Shown: positions 16,743 through 25,230 of the stretch, one piece after another | Layout of the letters: every line of letters starts with the position of its first letter | Position numbering within the stretch: position 1 is the first letter of the stretch | Program-made: the position numbers and the translations under genes | Source: Stenotrophomonas maltophilia | GTDB lineage: Bacteria > Pseudomonadota > Gammaproteobacteria > Xanthomonadales > Xanthomonadaceae | Length of the DNA stretch: 64,000 nucleotides | NCBI GenBank assembly: GCA_002387845.1 | Contig: DGLB01000013.1 | Coordinates: 1 to 64,000 of the forward strand | Reading direction: 5' to 3' | Notes under the pieces: model-generated | Told to the model about the DNA's origin: nothing | Database searches by the model: none | Seen by the model: only the letters and a program-made list of their open reading frames with translations

Positions 16743-17957
16743 TCAATGCGCCGTTACGGCAATGCCCTCAGCCCGGTCCGCCACGCCATCACGGCGGTCC
16801 AGCCGCCCGCTCAGCGCGGTCAGGCCCAGCGCACCCAGCACCACCAGTGCACCCAGCCACGGCGTATGCATCAGGCCCAGATGGTCGACCACCAGCCCGC
16901 CCAGCGAGGCACCCATCGCAATACCCACGTTGAACGCGGCGATGTTCAACCCCGAGGCCACATCCGCGGCCTGCGGCGCGAACCGCTGCGCCTGCTTCAC
17001 CACATACACCTGCAGGCCCGGCACATTGCCGAACGCCACCGCACCCAGCGCCAGCACGGTGAGCAGCACCAGCACCGTGGAGTGGGCGGTGAAGGTCAGT
17101 GCCAGCAGCACCAGCGCCAGCAGGCTGAAGATCAGCATCAGCGCCGGAATCGGGCCGCGGCGGTCGGCCAGGCGGCCACCCCACAGGTTGCCGACCGCCA
17201 CCGACACGCCGTACACCAGCAGCACGCCGCTGACCGCATTGGCGGAGAAGCCGGTCACGTCCTGCAGGATCGACGCCAGGTAGGTGAACGACAGGAAGGT
17301 GCCGCCATAGCCCAGCGCGGTGATCGCATACACCAGCAGCAGGCGCGGCTGCGCCAGTACCGCCAGCTGCTGGCCAAAGGTGGCCGGTTCACTGCGCTGC
17401 AGGTTGCGCGGCACGAACAGCAGGCTGCCCAGCAGGGCGATCACGCCCAGTGCCGCCACCGCCAGGAAGGTGGCACGCCAGCCCAGGTGCTGGCCGATGA
17501 AGGTGCCCAGCGGTACGCCGGTGACCAGCGCCACGGTCAGCCCGGTGAACATGATCGCGATCGCGCTGGCCGCCTTCTCCTTCGGCACCACCGAGGTGGC
17601 GATGATCGAGCCGATCGAGAAGAACACGCCGTGGGCCAGCCCGGTCAGCACCCGTGCCACGATCAGCGAGCCGTAGGTGGGGGCCATCCAGGCGATCAGG
17701 TTGCCGACGGTGAACAGCAGCATCAGTGCCACCAGCAGGGTCTTGCGCGGCACCCGGCCGGTGAGCGCGGTCAGCACCGGCGCGCCGACTGCCACGCCCA
17801 GCGCATACAGCGAAACCAGCAGGCCGGCCGAGGGCAGGCTGACGCCCAGGTCGGCGGCGATGGTCGGAATCAGCCCGACGATGACGAATTCGGTGGTGCC
17901 GATGGCGTACGCACCCAGCGTCAGCGCCAACAAGGCCAAGGGAATGCCACGAGACAT
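16743..17957 (-). CDS. MFS exporter of the DHA1/AraJ type
   Basis: A 404-aa inner-membrane proton-coupled exporter with twelve predicted membrane helices. It opens LALLALTLGAYAIGTTEFVIVGLIP, the TTEFV signature of the AraJ/YdhP/SotB branch of DHA1 transporters, which export sugars, purine nucleosides or drugs. The loop 2-3 motif appears as TALTGRVPRKTLL, and motif C (TGVPLGTFIGQHLGWR) marks it as an exporter rather than an importer. It is divergent from a LysR regulator gene 153 bp away, a common arrangement in which the regulator controls the exporter. The substrate is not readable. The dkgB-like reductase follows downstream on the same strand. Confidence 0.92.
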   Translation of the reverse strand: MSRGIPLALLALTLGAYAIGTTEFVIVGLIPTIAADLGVSLPSAGLLVSLYALGVAVGAPVLTALTGRVPRKTLLVALMLLFTVGNLIAWMAPTYGSLIVARVLTGLAHGVFFSIGSIIATSVVPKEKAASAIAIMFTGLTVALVTGVPLGTFIGQHLGWRATFLAVAALGVIALLGSLLFVPRNLQRSEPATFGQQLAVLAQPRLLLVYAITALGYGGTFLSFTYLASILQDVTGFSANAVSGVLLVYGVSVAVGNLWGGRLADRRGPIPALMLIFSLLALVLLALTFTAHSTVLVLLTVLALGAVAFGNVPGLQVYVVKQAQRFAPQAADVASGLNIAAFNVGIAMGASLGGLVVDHLGLMHTPWLGALVVLGALGLTALSGRLDRRDGVADRAEGIAVTAH

Positions 17958-18038
17958 GGGAAAAGTCCGGTGAGGGATGAGGCTGCGCAGTCTGCGCGCC
18001 GGACTGTTGCTGAAAAAGCGGTCTTCACGCCAATCACT

Positions 18039-18055
18039 ATTGATTCATGCGCAAT
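18039..18055. promoter_or_regulatory. Putative LysR-type site in divergent promoter
   Basis: ATTGATTCATGCGCAAT carries the inverted ATTG...CAAT arms with a T-N11-A core, as LysR-family regulators recognise. It lies midway between the exporter and LysR gene starts, so it could govern both. Confidence 0.5.
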
Positions 18056-18110
18056 AATCAGCGGTGCAGACTGCCTGGACCCTGGACCCTGGATCGCCGG
18101 ATCGAACCCC

Positions 18111-19013
18111 ATGAAAACCACCCTCGACGAAATGCAGGCCTTCATCGCCGTCATCGACAGCGGCTCGATCACCGCCGCCGCCGAGACCCTGGGCCAGACC
18201 ACCTCAGGCGTCAGCCGCGCCCTGGCGCGTCTGGAGGAAAAGCTCGGCACCACGCTGCTGACCCGCACCACCCGTCGCCTGCAGCTCACCGAAGAGGGCA
18301 GCGCGTTCCTGGAACAGGCCCGCACCATCGTCGCGTCCGTGGAGGCTGCCGAAGAGCAGATCGCCGCCCGCCGTGAGCGCCCGGCAGGCCGCCTGCGCGT
18401 GGATGCGGCCACGCCGTTCGTCCTGCACGTGATCGCTCCCCTGGTGGCCAGCTACCGTGAGCGATTCCCGGACGTCGCGCTGGAGCTCAACAGCAGCGAG
18501 CGCTACATCGATCTGCTTGAACGCCGCACCGACGTGGCCATCCGCATCGGCCCGCTGGCCGATTCCACCCTGCACGCCCGACCGCTCGGCCACAGCCGCC
18601 TGCGCGTGCTGGCCAGCCCGGCGTACCTGAAGGCGCAGGGCACGCCCAAGCGCGTTGAGGACCTGCAACAGCATGCGCTGCTGGGCTTCAACGAACCCGA
18701 TTCGCTCAACCACTGGCCGCTGCCCGGGCGGACGGACGCGCTGCTGCACATCAAACCGGCGGTGGCGGTCTCCAGCGGTGAAACCCTGCTGCGCTTGGCG
18801 CAGGCCGGGGCAGGGCTGGTCTGCCTGAGTGATTTCATGACCCAGCGCGACCGTGACGCCGGCACGCTCGTACAGGTACTGCCGGCGTTGACCGTGGAAG
18901 TGCGGCAGCCGATTCATGCGGTGTATTACCGCAACACGGCGGTGAGCGCGCGGATCACCAGCTTCCTGGATCATCTGGCCCGGGCAATGACCGGGCCGGC
19001 CTTCGTGCGCTGA
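18111..19013 (+). CDS. LysR-family transcriptional regulator
   Basis: A 300-aa regulator of normal LysR length. The N-terminal winged helix-turn-helix is clear (MQAFIAVIDSGSITAAAETL, then TTSGVSRALARLEEKLGTTLL and TRTTRRLQLTEEG). From about residue 90 comes the periplasmic-binding-protein-like effector domain (RLRVDAATPFVLHVIAPL). The start is the ATG at 18111; a very long upstream extension in the same frame is antisense to the exporter and is not real. Being divergent from the MFS gene, it probably controls that gene in response to an unknown small molecule. Some close relatives in the CrgA/YafC branch repress oxidoreductase or exporter genes. Confidence 0.93.
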   Translation: MKTTLDEMQAFIAVIDSGSITAAAETLGQTTSGVSRALARLEEKLGTTLLTRTTRRLQLTEEGSAFLEQARTIVASVEAAEEQIAARRERPAGRLRVDAATPFVLHVIAPLVASYRERFPDVALELNSSERYIDLLERRTDVAIRIGPLADSTLHARPLGHSRLRVLASPAYLKAQGTPKRVEDLQQHALLGFNEPDSLNHWPLPGRTDALLHIKPAVAVSSGETLLRLAQAGAGLVCLSDFMTQRDRDAGTLVQVLPALTVEVRQPIHAVYYRNTAVSARITSFLDHLARAMTGPAFVR

Positions 19014-19045
19014 CGGACCGCCTGCACTGGACAACCGACCCATAA

Positions 19046-19064
19046 TGTAACTATCGTAGTTACA
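19046..19064. promoter_or_regulatory. Perfect inverted repeat operator overlapping the Rrf2 start codon
   Basis: TGTAACTATCGTAGTTACA has perfect 8-bp arms around TCG and ends on the first base of the ATG at 19064. A bound regulator would block both transcription and start-codon access, which strongly suggests autoregulation by the Rrf2 protein. Confidence 0.75.
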
Positions 19065-19516
19065 TGAAATCCAACAACCAGTTTTCCGACGCCCTGCACA
19101 TCGTCGCCCACCTGGTCGGCCAATCCGGCCCGCGCACCTCCGAGCAGCTCGCGACCTGCCTGCCCACCCACCCGGTGGTGATCCGCCGCCTGCTGGCCCA
19201 GCTCGGCAAGGGCGGCATCGTGCAGACCGTGCGCGGTCACGGTGGTGGCAGCCAGCTCGCCCGCGACCCGGCGCAGATCACCCTGCTGGACGTCTACCGC
19301 GCGCTCGGTTCGCCCACGCTGCTGCACACCGGCGTGCGCGAGGGTGGCCGCGGCTGCCCGGTGATGCAGGTGGTCAACGACGCCCTGGACGACAGCTACC
19401 GGCAGGCGCAGGCACTGCTGGAAACCCGCCTGCAGGCCACCACGCTCGCCACCCTGGGCGCGGACTTCGCCGTGCACCTCGCAAAACATACTTCAGGAGG
19501 TTCCCATGACCTTTGA
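19064..19516 (+). CDS. Rrf2-family transcriptional regulator
   Basis: A 150-aa winged helix-turn-helix repressor of the Rrf2 family: SDALHIVAHL, HPVVIRRLLAQLGKGGIVQTVRGHGGG and the end of the wing at about residue 65. Only two cysteines are present (32 and 98), so the three-Cys iron-sulfur cluster of IscR and NsrR is missing; a thiol-based switch of the HypR/YwnA kind is possible. The stop overlaps the start of the oxidoreductase gene, so the two form an operon, and the preceding palindrome gives likely autoregulation. Target inference: it represses the flavoprotein until oxidative or electrophile stress. Confidence 0.9.
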   Translation: MKSNNQFSDALHIVAHLVGQSGPRTSEQLATCLPTHPVVIRRLLAQLGKGGIVQTVRGHGGGSQLARDPAQITLLDVYRALGSPTLLHTGVREGGRGCPVMQVVNDALDDSYRQAQALLETRLQATTLATLGADFAVHLAKHTSGGSHDL

Positions 19517-20393
19517 CGCCATCATCGTCGGCGGCAGCTTCGCCGGCCTGTCTGCCGGCCTGATCCTCGCCCGCGCCCGCCGCAACGTGCTGGTGGTGGA
19601 TGCCGGGCTGCCGCGTAACCGCTTCGCCGCACATTCGCATGGCGTGCTGGGGCTGGATGGCATTGCCGGCAGCGAACTGCTGAGGCAGGCGAAGGCACAG
19701 TTGCTGGATTACCCCACTGTGCGCTGGAGCAACGACACCGTGGTGGACGGGCATGCCACGCCCGATGGATTTGCGCTGCGCACCGAAGCGGGTGAAACCT
19801 GGGCCACGCGCAAGGTGCTGCTGGCAACCGGTATCCGCGATGAACTGCCCGAGCTGCCCGGCCTGGCAGAGCGCTGGGGCAGCAGTGTGGTGCATTGCCC
19901 GTACTGCCATGGTTATGAGATTGGCGGCGGCTCCATCGGGCTGCTGGGCGGACATGCCCTGTCGCCGAAGATGGCCAGTGTGCTGGCCGATTGGGGCCAG
20001 GTGACGTTCTTTACCCTGGGCGCGGAGATCGAAGCGGACGACCTCGCCATCCTGCAGCGACGCGGTGTCACTCTGGAAACCACGCCCGTCGTTTCGTTGG
20101 ATGGCGAGGCACCGCAGCTTAGTGCCGCCGTGCTGGCGGACGGCCGGCGCATCGATATCCGCGCACTGTTCGTGACGGCGCGCCAGCACATGGCCTCGCC
20201 GCTGGCCGAACAGTTGGGCTGTGCACTGGAAGACAGCCCGGCGGGCGTGTTGCTGAGCGTGGATGCACAGAAGCAGACCAGCGTGCCCGGGGTATACGCC
20301 GCCGGCGATGCGACCACGATGGGGAACATCACCTTGGCCATGGCCGAGGGTGTGCGTGCAGGGGTTGGCCTGCACCACGCATTGATGTCATAG
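19506..20393 (+). CDS. Thioredoxin-reductase-like FAD/NAD(P) oxidoreductase
   Basis: A 295-aa flavoprotein of the thioredoxin reductase-like family. The FAD site starts IIVGGSFAGLSAGLILARA with Glu/Asp in VVDAG, and the redox-active pair C131-P-Y-C134 lies in VVHCPYCHGYE. The NAD(P) site is GLLGGHALS, an altered GxGxxG, and the second FAD motif is GVYAAGDATT. Length fits the short thioredoxin-reductase class (about 300). The Gly-rich NAD(P) loop is non-standard, so electron donor and partner may differ from thioredoxin. The start overlaps the Rrf2 gene by 11 bp, with AGGAGG just before it. Regulation by the upstream Rrf2 protein is likely. Confidence 0.92.
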   Translation: MTFDAIIVGGSFAGLSAGLILARARRNVLVVDAGLPRNRFAAHSHGVLGLDGIAGSELLRQAKAQLLDYPTVRWSNDTVVDGHATPDGFALRTEAGETWATRKVLLATGIRDELPELPGLAERWGSSVVHCPYCHGYEIGGGSIGLLGGHALSPKMASVLADWGQVTFFTLGAEIEADDLAILQRRGVTLETTPVVSLDGEAPQLSAAVLADGRRIDIRALFVTARQHMASPLAEQLGCALEDSPAGVLLSVDAQKQTSVPGVYAAGDATTMGNITLAMAEGVRAGVGLHHALMS

Positions 20394-20416
20394 GGCCACG
20401 CCCGGCGTGGCTCCGA

Positions 20417-21637
<1,221 letters not shown>

Positions 21638-21659
21638 GGATTCATTCCTTTGACGCCAA

Positions 21660-21700
21660 CGCAAACGAAAACGCCCCCGGATGCAGCATCCGAGGGCGTT
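21660..21700 (-). terminator. Intrinsic terminator or attenuator between small ORF and rtcB
   Basis: On the minus strand a 14-bp stem (inverted repeat 21670-21700, AACGCCCTCGGATG paired to CATCCGGGGGCGTT, one G-U pair) is followed by TTCGTTTGC, giving a T-rich tail. It ends 23 bp before the rtcB start. Confidence 0.75.
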
Positions 21701-21709
21701 GGCGTGCCT

Positions 21710-21733
21710 CGGAGATCGGAAGCCCGATCTCCG
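21710..21733 (-). other. Perfect 10-bp hairpin preceding the attenuator
   Basis: CGGAGATCGG, loop GCTT, CCGATCTCCG on the minus strand, between the small ORF stop and the terminator stem. Together with that stem it resembles the paired hairpins of an attenuator. Confidence 0.65.
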
Positions 21734-21743
21734 CGCGGGAAGA

Positions 21744-21845
21744 TCAGGGTGTGGCCGGGTGCTTCGCACCTGCGGCATCGCGCGCACGCAGCACGTCCAG
21801 CGTGCGCGGCAGTCGGTAAGCGATGGCGAAGGAAGTGCGGTGCAT
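21744..21845 (-). CDS. Possible 33-aa leader peptide upstream of rtcB
   Basis: A short frame beginning MHRTSFAIAYRLPRTLDVLR, 33 residues, with GAGG 5 nt before its ATG. It lies on the rtcB strand and ends 11 nt before two tandem hairpins, the second a terminator. Arg is frequent (5 of 33) but there is no run of one amino acid as in classical leader peptides. It may be a regulatory uORF whose translation decides whether the terminator forms; it could equally be chance. No homologue is recognised. Confidence 0.4.
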   Translation of the reverse strand: MHRTSFAIAYRLPRTLDVLRARDAAGAKHPATP

Positions 21846-21952
21846 CGGGGCCTCAGGTTGAAGGGTGGAACCGCACAGGGCGGCGATGGGCGCGTACCTT
21901 ACACGCAACGCGTGGCGATTGCTACGGGGCGCAACCCATGGGGTGGGGATGC

Positions 21953-22036
21953 CGTAGGGACGCGCATGGCGCGTCCGGATCGTTCGGAATCGTAGTGCCG
22001 GGTCTTGCCCGGCAGCGGGGCAGAGCCCCGCTCTAC
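21953..22036. repeat. Cluster of SMAG-type repeats
   Basis: Three palindromic units: GTAG-GGACGCGC AT GGCGCGTCC from 21953, GTAG-TGCCGGG TCTT GCCCGGCA from 21992, and GCGGGGC AGA GCCCCGC followed by CTAC, ending at 22036. They fill the space before the aldo/keto reductase stop. Confidence 0.75.
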
Positions 22037-22037
22037 A

Positions 22038-22991
22038 TCATGGTGCCGATGCGGCATCCAGCTGCGCCAGCTCGTTCGCGCCCAGCGACAACTTCGCCGC
22101 CGCCAGCACATCCTGCAGCTGTGCCACGCTGGTGGCACTCACAATCGGGGCGGTAATGGTCGGCTGGGCGATCAACCACGCCAGCGCCACCTGCGCAGCC
22201 GTGGCCTTGTGCGAGGCGGCCACATCATCCAGCGCCTCCAGAATGCGCAGCCCACGCGGGTTGACGTACTTGCCCACCACGCTGCTGCCGCGCGACGCAC
22301 TCTTGCCGGCATCATCCGCGCTGCGGTACTTGCCGGTGAGGAAGCCACTGGCCAGCGAGTAGTAGCTGATCACGCCCAGCCCGTGTTCGCCTGCCACCGC
22401 CTCCAGGCCATCCTCATAGCCGGCGCGGTCATACAGGTTGTACTCCGGTTGCAGGGTTTCATAACGTGGCAACTTGTAATCGGCCGACACCTTCAACGCA
22501 TCGCGCAGGCGGCTGGCGCTGTAGTTGGACGCGCCAATCGCGCGCACCTTGCCTTGTTCGATCAACCGGCCAAACGCCGCCAGGGTGGTTTCCAGCGGCA
22601 CGGACTCATCGTCCTCATGCGCCTGGTACAGGTCGATCACATCGGTCTGCAGGCGGCGCAGCGAATCTTCCACCGCCGCGGCGATGTTGTCCGCGGAAAG
22701 CCCGGGGCGTTCGGCCCACTTGGCCACCTTGGTCGCCACAATCACTTTGTCGCGCTTGCCGCTGTGCTGGAACCATCGACCGATGATGGCTTCCGATTCA
22801 CCGCCCTGGTTGCCCGGCACCCACGCCGAATAGGCATCGGCGGTGTCCACCAGATTGAAGCCGGCATCGACGAACGCATCCAACAGTGCGAACGAGGTCT
22901 TCTCGTCCGCGCCCCAGCCGAATACATTGCCGCCGAACGCGATGGGGGCCACTTTCAGGCCGGAACGGCCGAGTTCGCGCGCTGCAGTCAT
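22038..22991 (-). CDS. Aldo/keto reductase
   Basis: A 317-aa NADP-dependent aldo/keto reductase of the YajO/Tas-like branch, normal length. The catalytic Asp and Tyr are in NLVDTADAYSAW, the Lys in VIVATKVAKW, and the His in IDLYQAHEDD; the usual NADP motif appears near the C-terminus as APIVSATSVAQLQDVL. Members reduce small carbonyls and often serve detoxification. Start is the ATG at 22991, with GGAGA 8 nt upstream; a longer frame upstream is unlikely. No functional partner is adjacent: a secreted methyltransferase-like gene is divergent, and a SMAG cluster lies downstream. Confidence 0.92.
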   Translation of the reverse strand: MTAARELGRSGLKVAPIAFGGNVFGWGADEKTSFALLDAFVDAGFNLVDTADAYSAWVPGNQGGESEAIIGRWFQHSGKRDKVIVATKVAKWAERPGLSADNIAAAVEDSLRRLQTDVIDLYQAHEDDESVPLETTLAAFGRLIEQGKVRAIGASNYSASRLRDALKVSADYKLPRYETLQPEYNLYDRAGYEDGLEAVAGEHGLGVISYYSLASGFLTGKYRSADDAGKSASRGSSVVGKYVNPRGLRILEALDDVAASHKATAAQVALAWLIAQPTITAPIVSATSVAQLQDVLAAAKLSLGANELAQLDAASAP

Positions 22992-23163
22992 GGGCAGGTC
23001 TCCAATGAGAATCAATGGGACAGCATAAGTGCGGGTTCGTGACATCGCCGAGGCACGCAGCACAAAACAGTGTTCTGCCACGCTGCACTGCACTAACGTT
23101 TTGTGAACACCTTGACGCGATTGGCTGCTAGGCTCGCCGCATCCCGTCACTGGAGTTGCGCCC

Positions 23164-24018
23164 ATGAAAGCCCGTTCGCTCAGCTGTGCCTGCCTGTTCA
23201 CCGTGTCCACGTTGCTGCTGGCCGCCCCGGCCATGGCGATCAAGCCGGCCGGTGCCAATGCGCAGCCCGCCATCACCCCGGCCGTGCAGGCGGCGGTGGA
23301 CGGCAAGGGCCGCACCCCGGCCAACGTGCAGCGCGACGCGTACCGCCACCCGGCGCAGACCTTGTCGTTCTTCGGCGTGGCACCGGGCAAGACGGTGATT
23401 GAAATCACCCCGGGCGGCGGCTGGTATTCGGAGATCCTGGCCCCGTTGCTGCGTGACAGCGGCACCTATGTGGCCGCCGTGGTCGACCCGATGGCGGTGG
23501 CCGAAGGCCGTGGCCGCGACTACCAGCAGCGCGGGCTGGACGGGTTGAGCAAGAAGTTTGCCGACACTCCGGCGCTGTATGACAAGACCCAAGTGGCGAA
23601 GTACGACCCCAACGCCCCGGTGTTTGGTGCGCCGGGCTCGGCCGATGTGGTGTTGACCTTCCGCAATGTGCACAACTGGCGCAGCGCAGGCCAGGACGCC
23701 GGCATGTTCAAGGGCTTCTACAACGTGCTCAAGCCCGGTGGCGTGCTTGGCGTGGTGGAACATCGCGCCAAGGCCGACGTGCCGGCGGACGACAAGAGCG
23801 GCTATGTCGGCCAGCAGCAGATGATTGCGCTGGCCAAGGCAGCGGGCTTCGAGCTGGATGGCAGCAGCGAGATCAACGCCAACCCGCGTGATACCAAGGA
23901 TTACCCCAATGGTGTGTGGACGCTGCCGCCGACCAACAACCATGACGCCGCCGATGCGGCCAAGTACAAGGCCATCGGCGAAAGCGACCGCATGACTCTG
24001 CGGTTCGTGAAGCGCTGA
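23164..24018 (+). CDS. Secreted SAM-methyltransferase-like protein
   Basis: A 284-aa protein with a clear Sec signal peptide (positive KAR, hydrophobic LFTVSTLLLA, cleavage after AMA at about 25). The mature part is Rossmann methyltransferase-like: TVIEITPGGGWYSEIL is the SAM motif I, followed by DVVLTFRNVHNW and FYNVLKPGGVLGVVEHR, motifs IV to VI. It matches the predicted-methyltransferase family COG4798, members of which are exported. SAM is not expected in the periplasm, so the fold may have another role there. Biological function is unknown. Monocistronic by appearance; rluE begins 49 bp downstream. Confidence 0.85.
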   Translation: MKARSLSCACLFTVSTLLLAAPAMAIKPAGANAQPAITPAVQAAVDGKGRTPANVQRDAYRHPAQTLSFFGVAPGKTVIEITPGGGWYSEILAPLLRDSGTYVAAVVDPMAVAEGRGRDYQQRGLDGLSKKFADTPALYDKTQVAKYDPNAPVFGAPGSADVVLTFRNVHNWRSAGQDAGMFKGFYNVLKPGGVLGVVEHRAKADVPADDKSGYVGQQQMIALAKAAGFELDGSSEINANPRDTKDYPNGVWTLPPTNNHDAADAAKYKAIGESDRMTLRFVKR

Positions 24019-24067
24019 GTGACCTGCGGGGATGGGACAATGTCCCGTCCCCGCCGTTGCACCGCCC

Positions 24068-24604
24068 ATGCTGATCGCCTTCAACAAACCCTTCAACGTG
24101 CTGTGCCAGTTCACCGACCGCAGCCAGCCGCCGCGCGCGACCCTGGCCGGGTTCGGTCTGCCGGCCGACGTCTACGCCGCCGGCCGGCTGGACTACGACA
24201 GCGAAGGCCTGCTGCTGCTTACGGACGACGGCCGCCTGGCCAACCGCCTGACCGACCCGAAGCACAAGGAAGCCAAGACCTACTGGGTGCAGGTGGAAGG
24301 CACCGTGACCGATGAGGCCCTGCAGGCGCTGCGCCGTGGCGTGCAGCTCAATGACGGGCCCACGCTGCCGGCCGGCGTGGAGGTTCTGGACGCCCCGTCA
24401 CTGTGGGAGCGCAACCCACCCGTCCGCTTCCGCAAAACCGTGCCCGATGCGTGGCTGGCCATCACCCTGCGCGAAGGCCGCAACCGCCAGGTGCGGCGCA
24501 TGACCGCCGCCGTCGGCCTGCCCACCTTGCGGCTGGTGCGCGTGGCCATGGGCCCGCACCGCCTGGACGACCTGCAACCCGGGCAGTGGCGGCAGGTCGA
24601 CTGA
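24068..24604 (+). CDS. rluE: 23S rRNA pseudouridine synthase RluE-like
   Basis: A 178-aa RsuA-branch pseudouridine synthase without the N-terminal S4 domain. The catalytic Asp is in AGRLDYDSEGLLLLTDDG, and the conserved RQVRRM is present as EGRNRQVRRMTAAVG. Start at LIAFNKPFNVLCQF (motif I KP.NVLCQ). This form corresponds to RluE, which makes pseudouridine 2457 of 23S rRNA; length (E. coli 217) is somewhat shorter because it lacks the N-terminal extension. The start ATG at 24068 was chosen as it gives exactly motif I. A bidirectional hairpin follows it. Confidence 0.9.
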   Translation: MLIAFNKPFNVLCQFTDRSQPPRATLAGFGLPADVYAAGRLDYDSEGLLLLTDDGRLANRLTDPKHKEAKTYWVQVEGTVTDEALQALRRGVQLNDGPTLPAGVEVLDAPSLWERNPPVRFRKTVPDAWLAITLREGRNRQVRRMTAAVGLPTLRLVRVAMGPHRLDDLQPGQWRQVD

Positions 24605-24610
24605 GGCGGC

Positions 24611-24647
24611 ACAAACAAAAACGCCGCCGGGCAATGCCGGCGGCGTT
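24611..24647 (-). terminator. Intrinsic terminator for the minus-strand membrane protein
   Basis: AACGCCGCCGG (24620-24630) pairs with CCGGCGGCGTT (24637-24647), followed on the minus strand by TTTGTTTGT. It separates two convergent genes and may act on both sides. Confidence 0.85.
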
Positions 24648-24669
24648 CTGCTCAAACCTTGAAGCTCAA

Positions 24670-25071
24670 TCACGCATCACTGCCAATATCGCTGTGCTCG
24701 TCAATCACGGTGCTGGTGCGGCGGTTGCGCGCGGCAATGCGCTGCGCCTGCCCATCCACCACGCCACCCTGCGCGGCCTTCTTCTTCTGCTGCTTGCGGT
24801 ACAGCGCGTAGCCCAGCAGGCCCACGCCCACCGCCGCCACCGCAATGGTCGCGGCCGGGTTACGGCGCACCACCTTGGCTGCTGCTTTGCCGCCGGTCTT
24901 CACTGCGCCCAGCGCCGCACCGGTCTTGATCCAGTCAGTGGCCTGCGGGCCAAAGTGACGCAGGTTGCTGCCCAGGCTGTTGCCTGCATGCTTCAGGCCA
25001 TCGCCGGCGCTGCTGGCCAGATCCAGGGCGCGCTCCAGGGCGCGGTCGGTAATAACGGTCAGTCTGCTCAT
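24670..25071 (-). CDS. Small single-span membrane protein of unknown function
   Basis: A 133-aa protein beginning MSRLTVITDRALERALDLAS. The first half is amphipathic helix-like with Gly-Lys-Ala repeats (GAALGAVKTGGKAAAKVVRR), then a membrane segment AATIAVAAVGVGLLGYALY and a Lys-rich tail RKQQKKK, so the C-terminal part should be cytoplasmic. The layout resembles YqjD/ElaB/DUF883 ribosome-associated membrane proteins, but the key motif is not evident and I do not assign it. The ATG at 25071 was chosen for the ATG MSRL; the longer frame has no ribosome site. A strong terminator follows. Confidence 0.75.
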   Translation of the reverse strand: MSRLTVITDRALERALDLASSAGDGLKHAGNSLGSNLRHFGPQATDWIKTGAALGAVKTGGKAAAKVVRRNPAATIAVAAVGVGLLGYALYRKQQKKKAAQGGVVDGQAQRIAARNRRTSTVIDEHSDIGSDA

Positions 25072-25170
25072 GTGGGGTCCTTTGCCTCGGGTCGAAATCC
25101 AGTGTGGCGCGATGGCCGTGTAGAGCGTGTTATCCGCATCGTGACTGGATGCTGACCGCGTGTCCAAAGC

Positions 25171-25230
25171 AGCCGGGCAAGCCCGGCTCTACGCATCCTC
25201 CGACCATAGCCGGGCAAGCCCGGCTTTACG
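25171..25230 (-). repeat. Tandem pair of SMAG-type repeats at the end of hrpB
   Basis: AGCCGGGC AA GCCCGGCT occurs twice, around 25171-25188 and 25208-25225, both followed by TCTACG or TTTACG on the plus strand. The second overlaps the hrpB stop codon at 25226-25228. Confidence 0.8.

Noticed and set aside
15918..18110. Upstream 730-codon extension of the LysR gene
   Set aside because: Runs antisense through two recognisable genes; the LysR protein starts at 18111.
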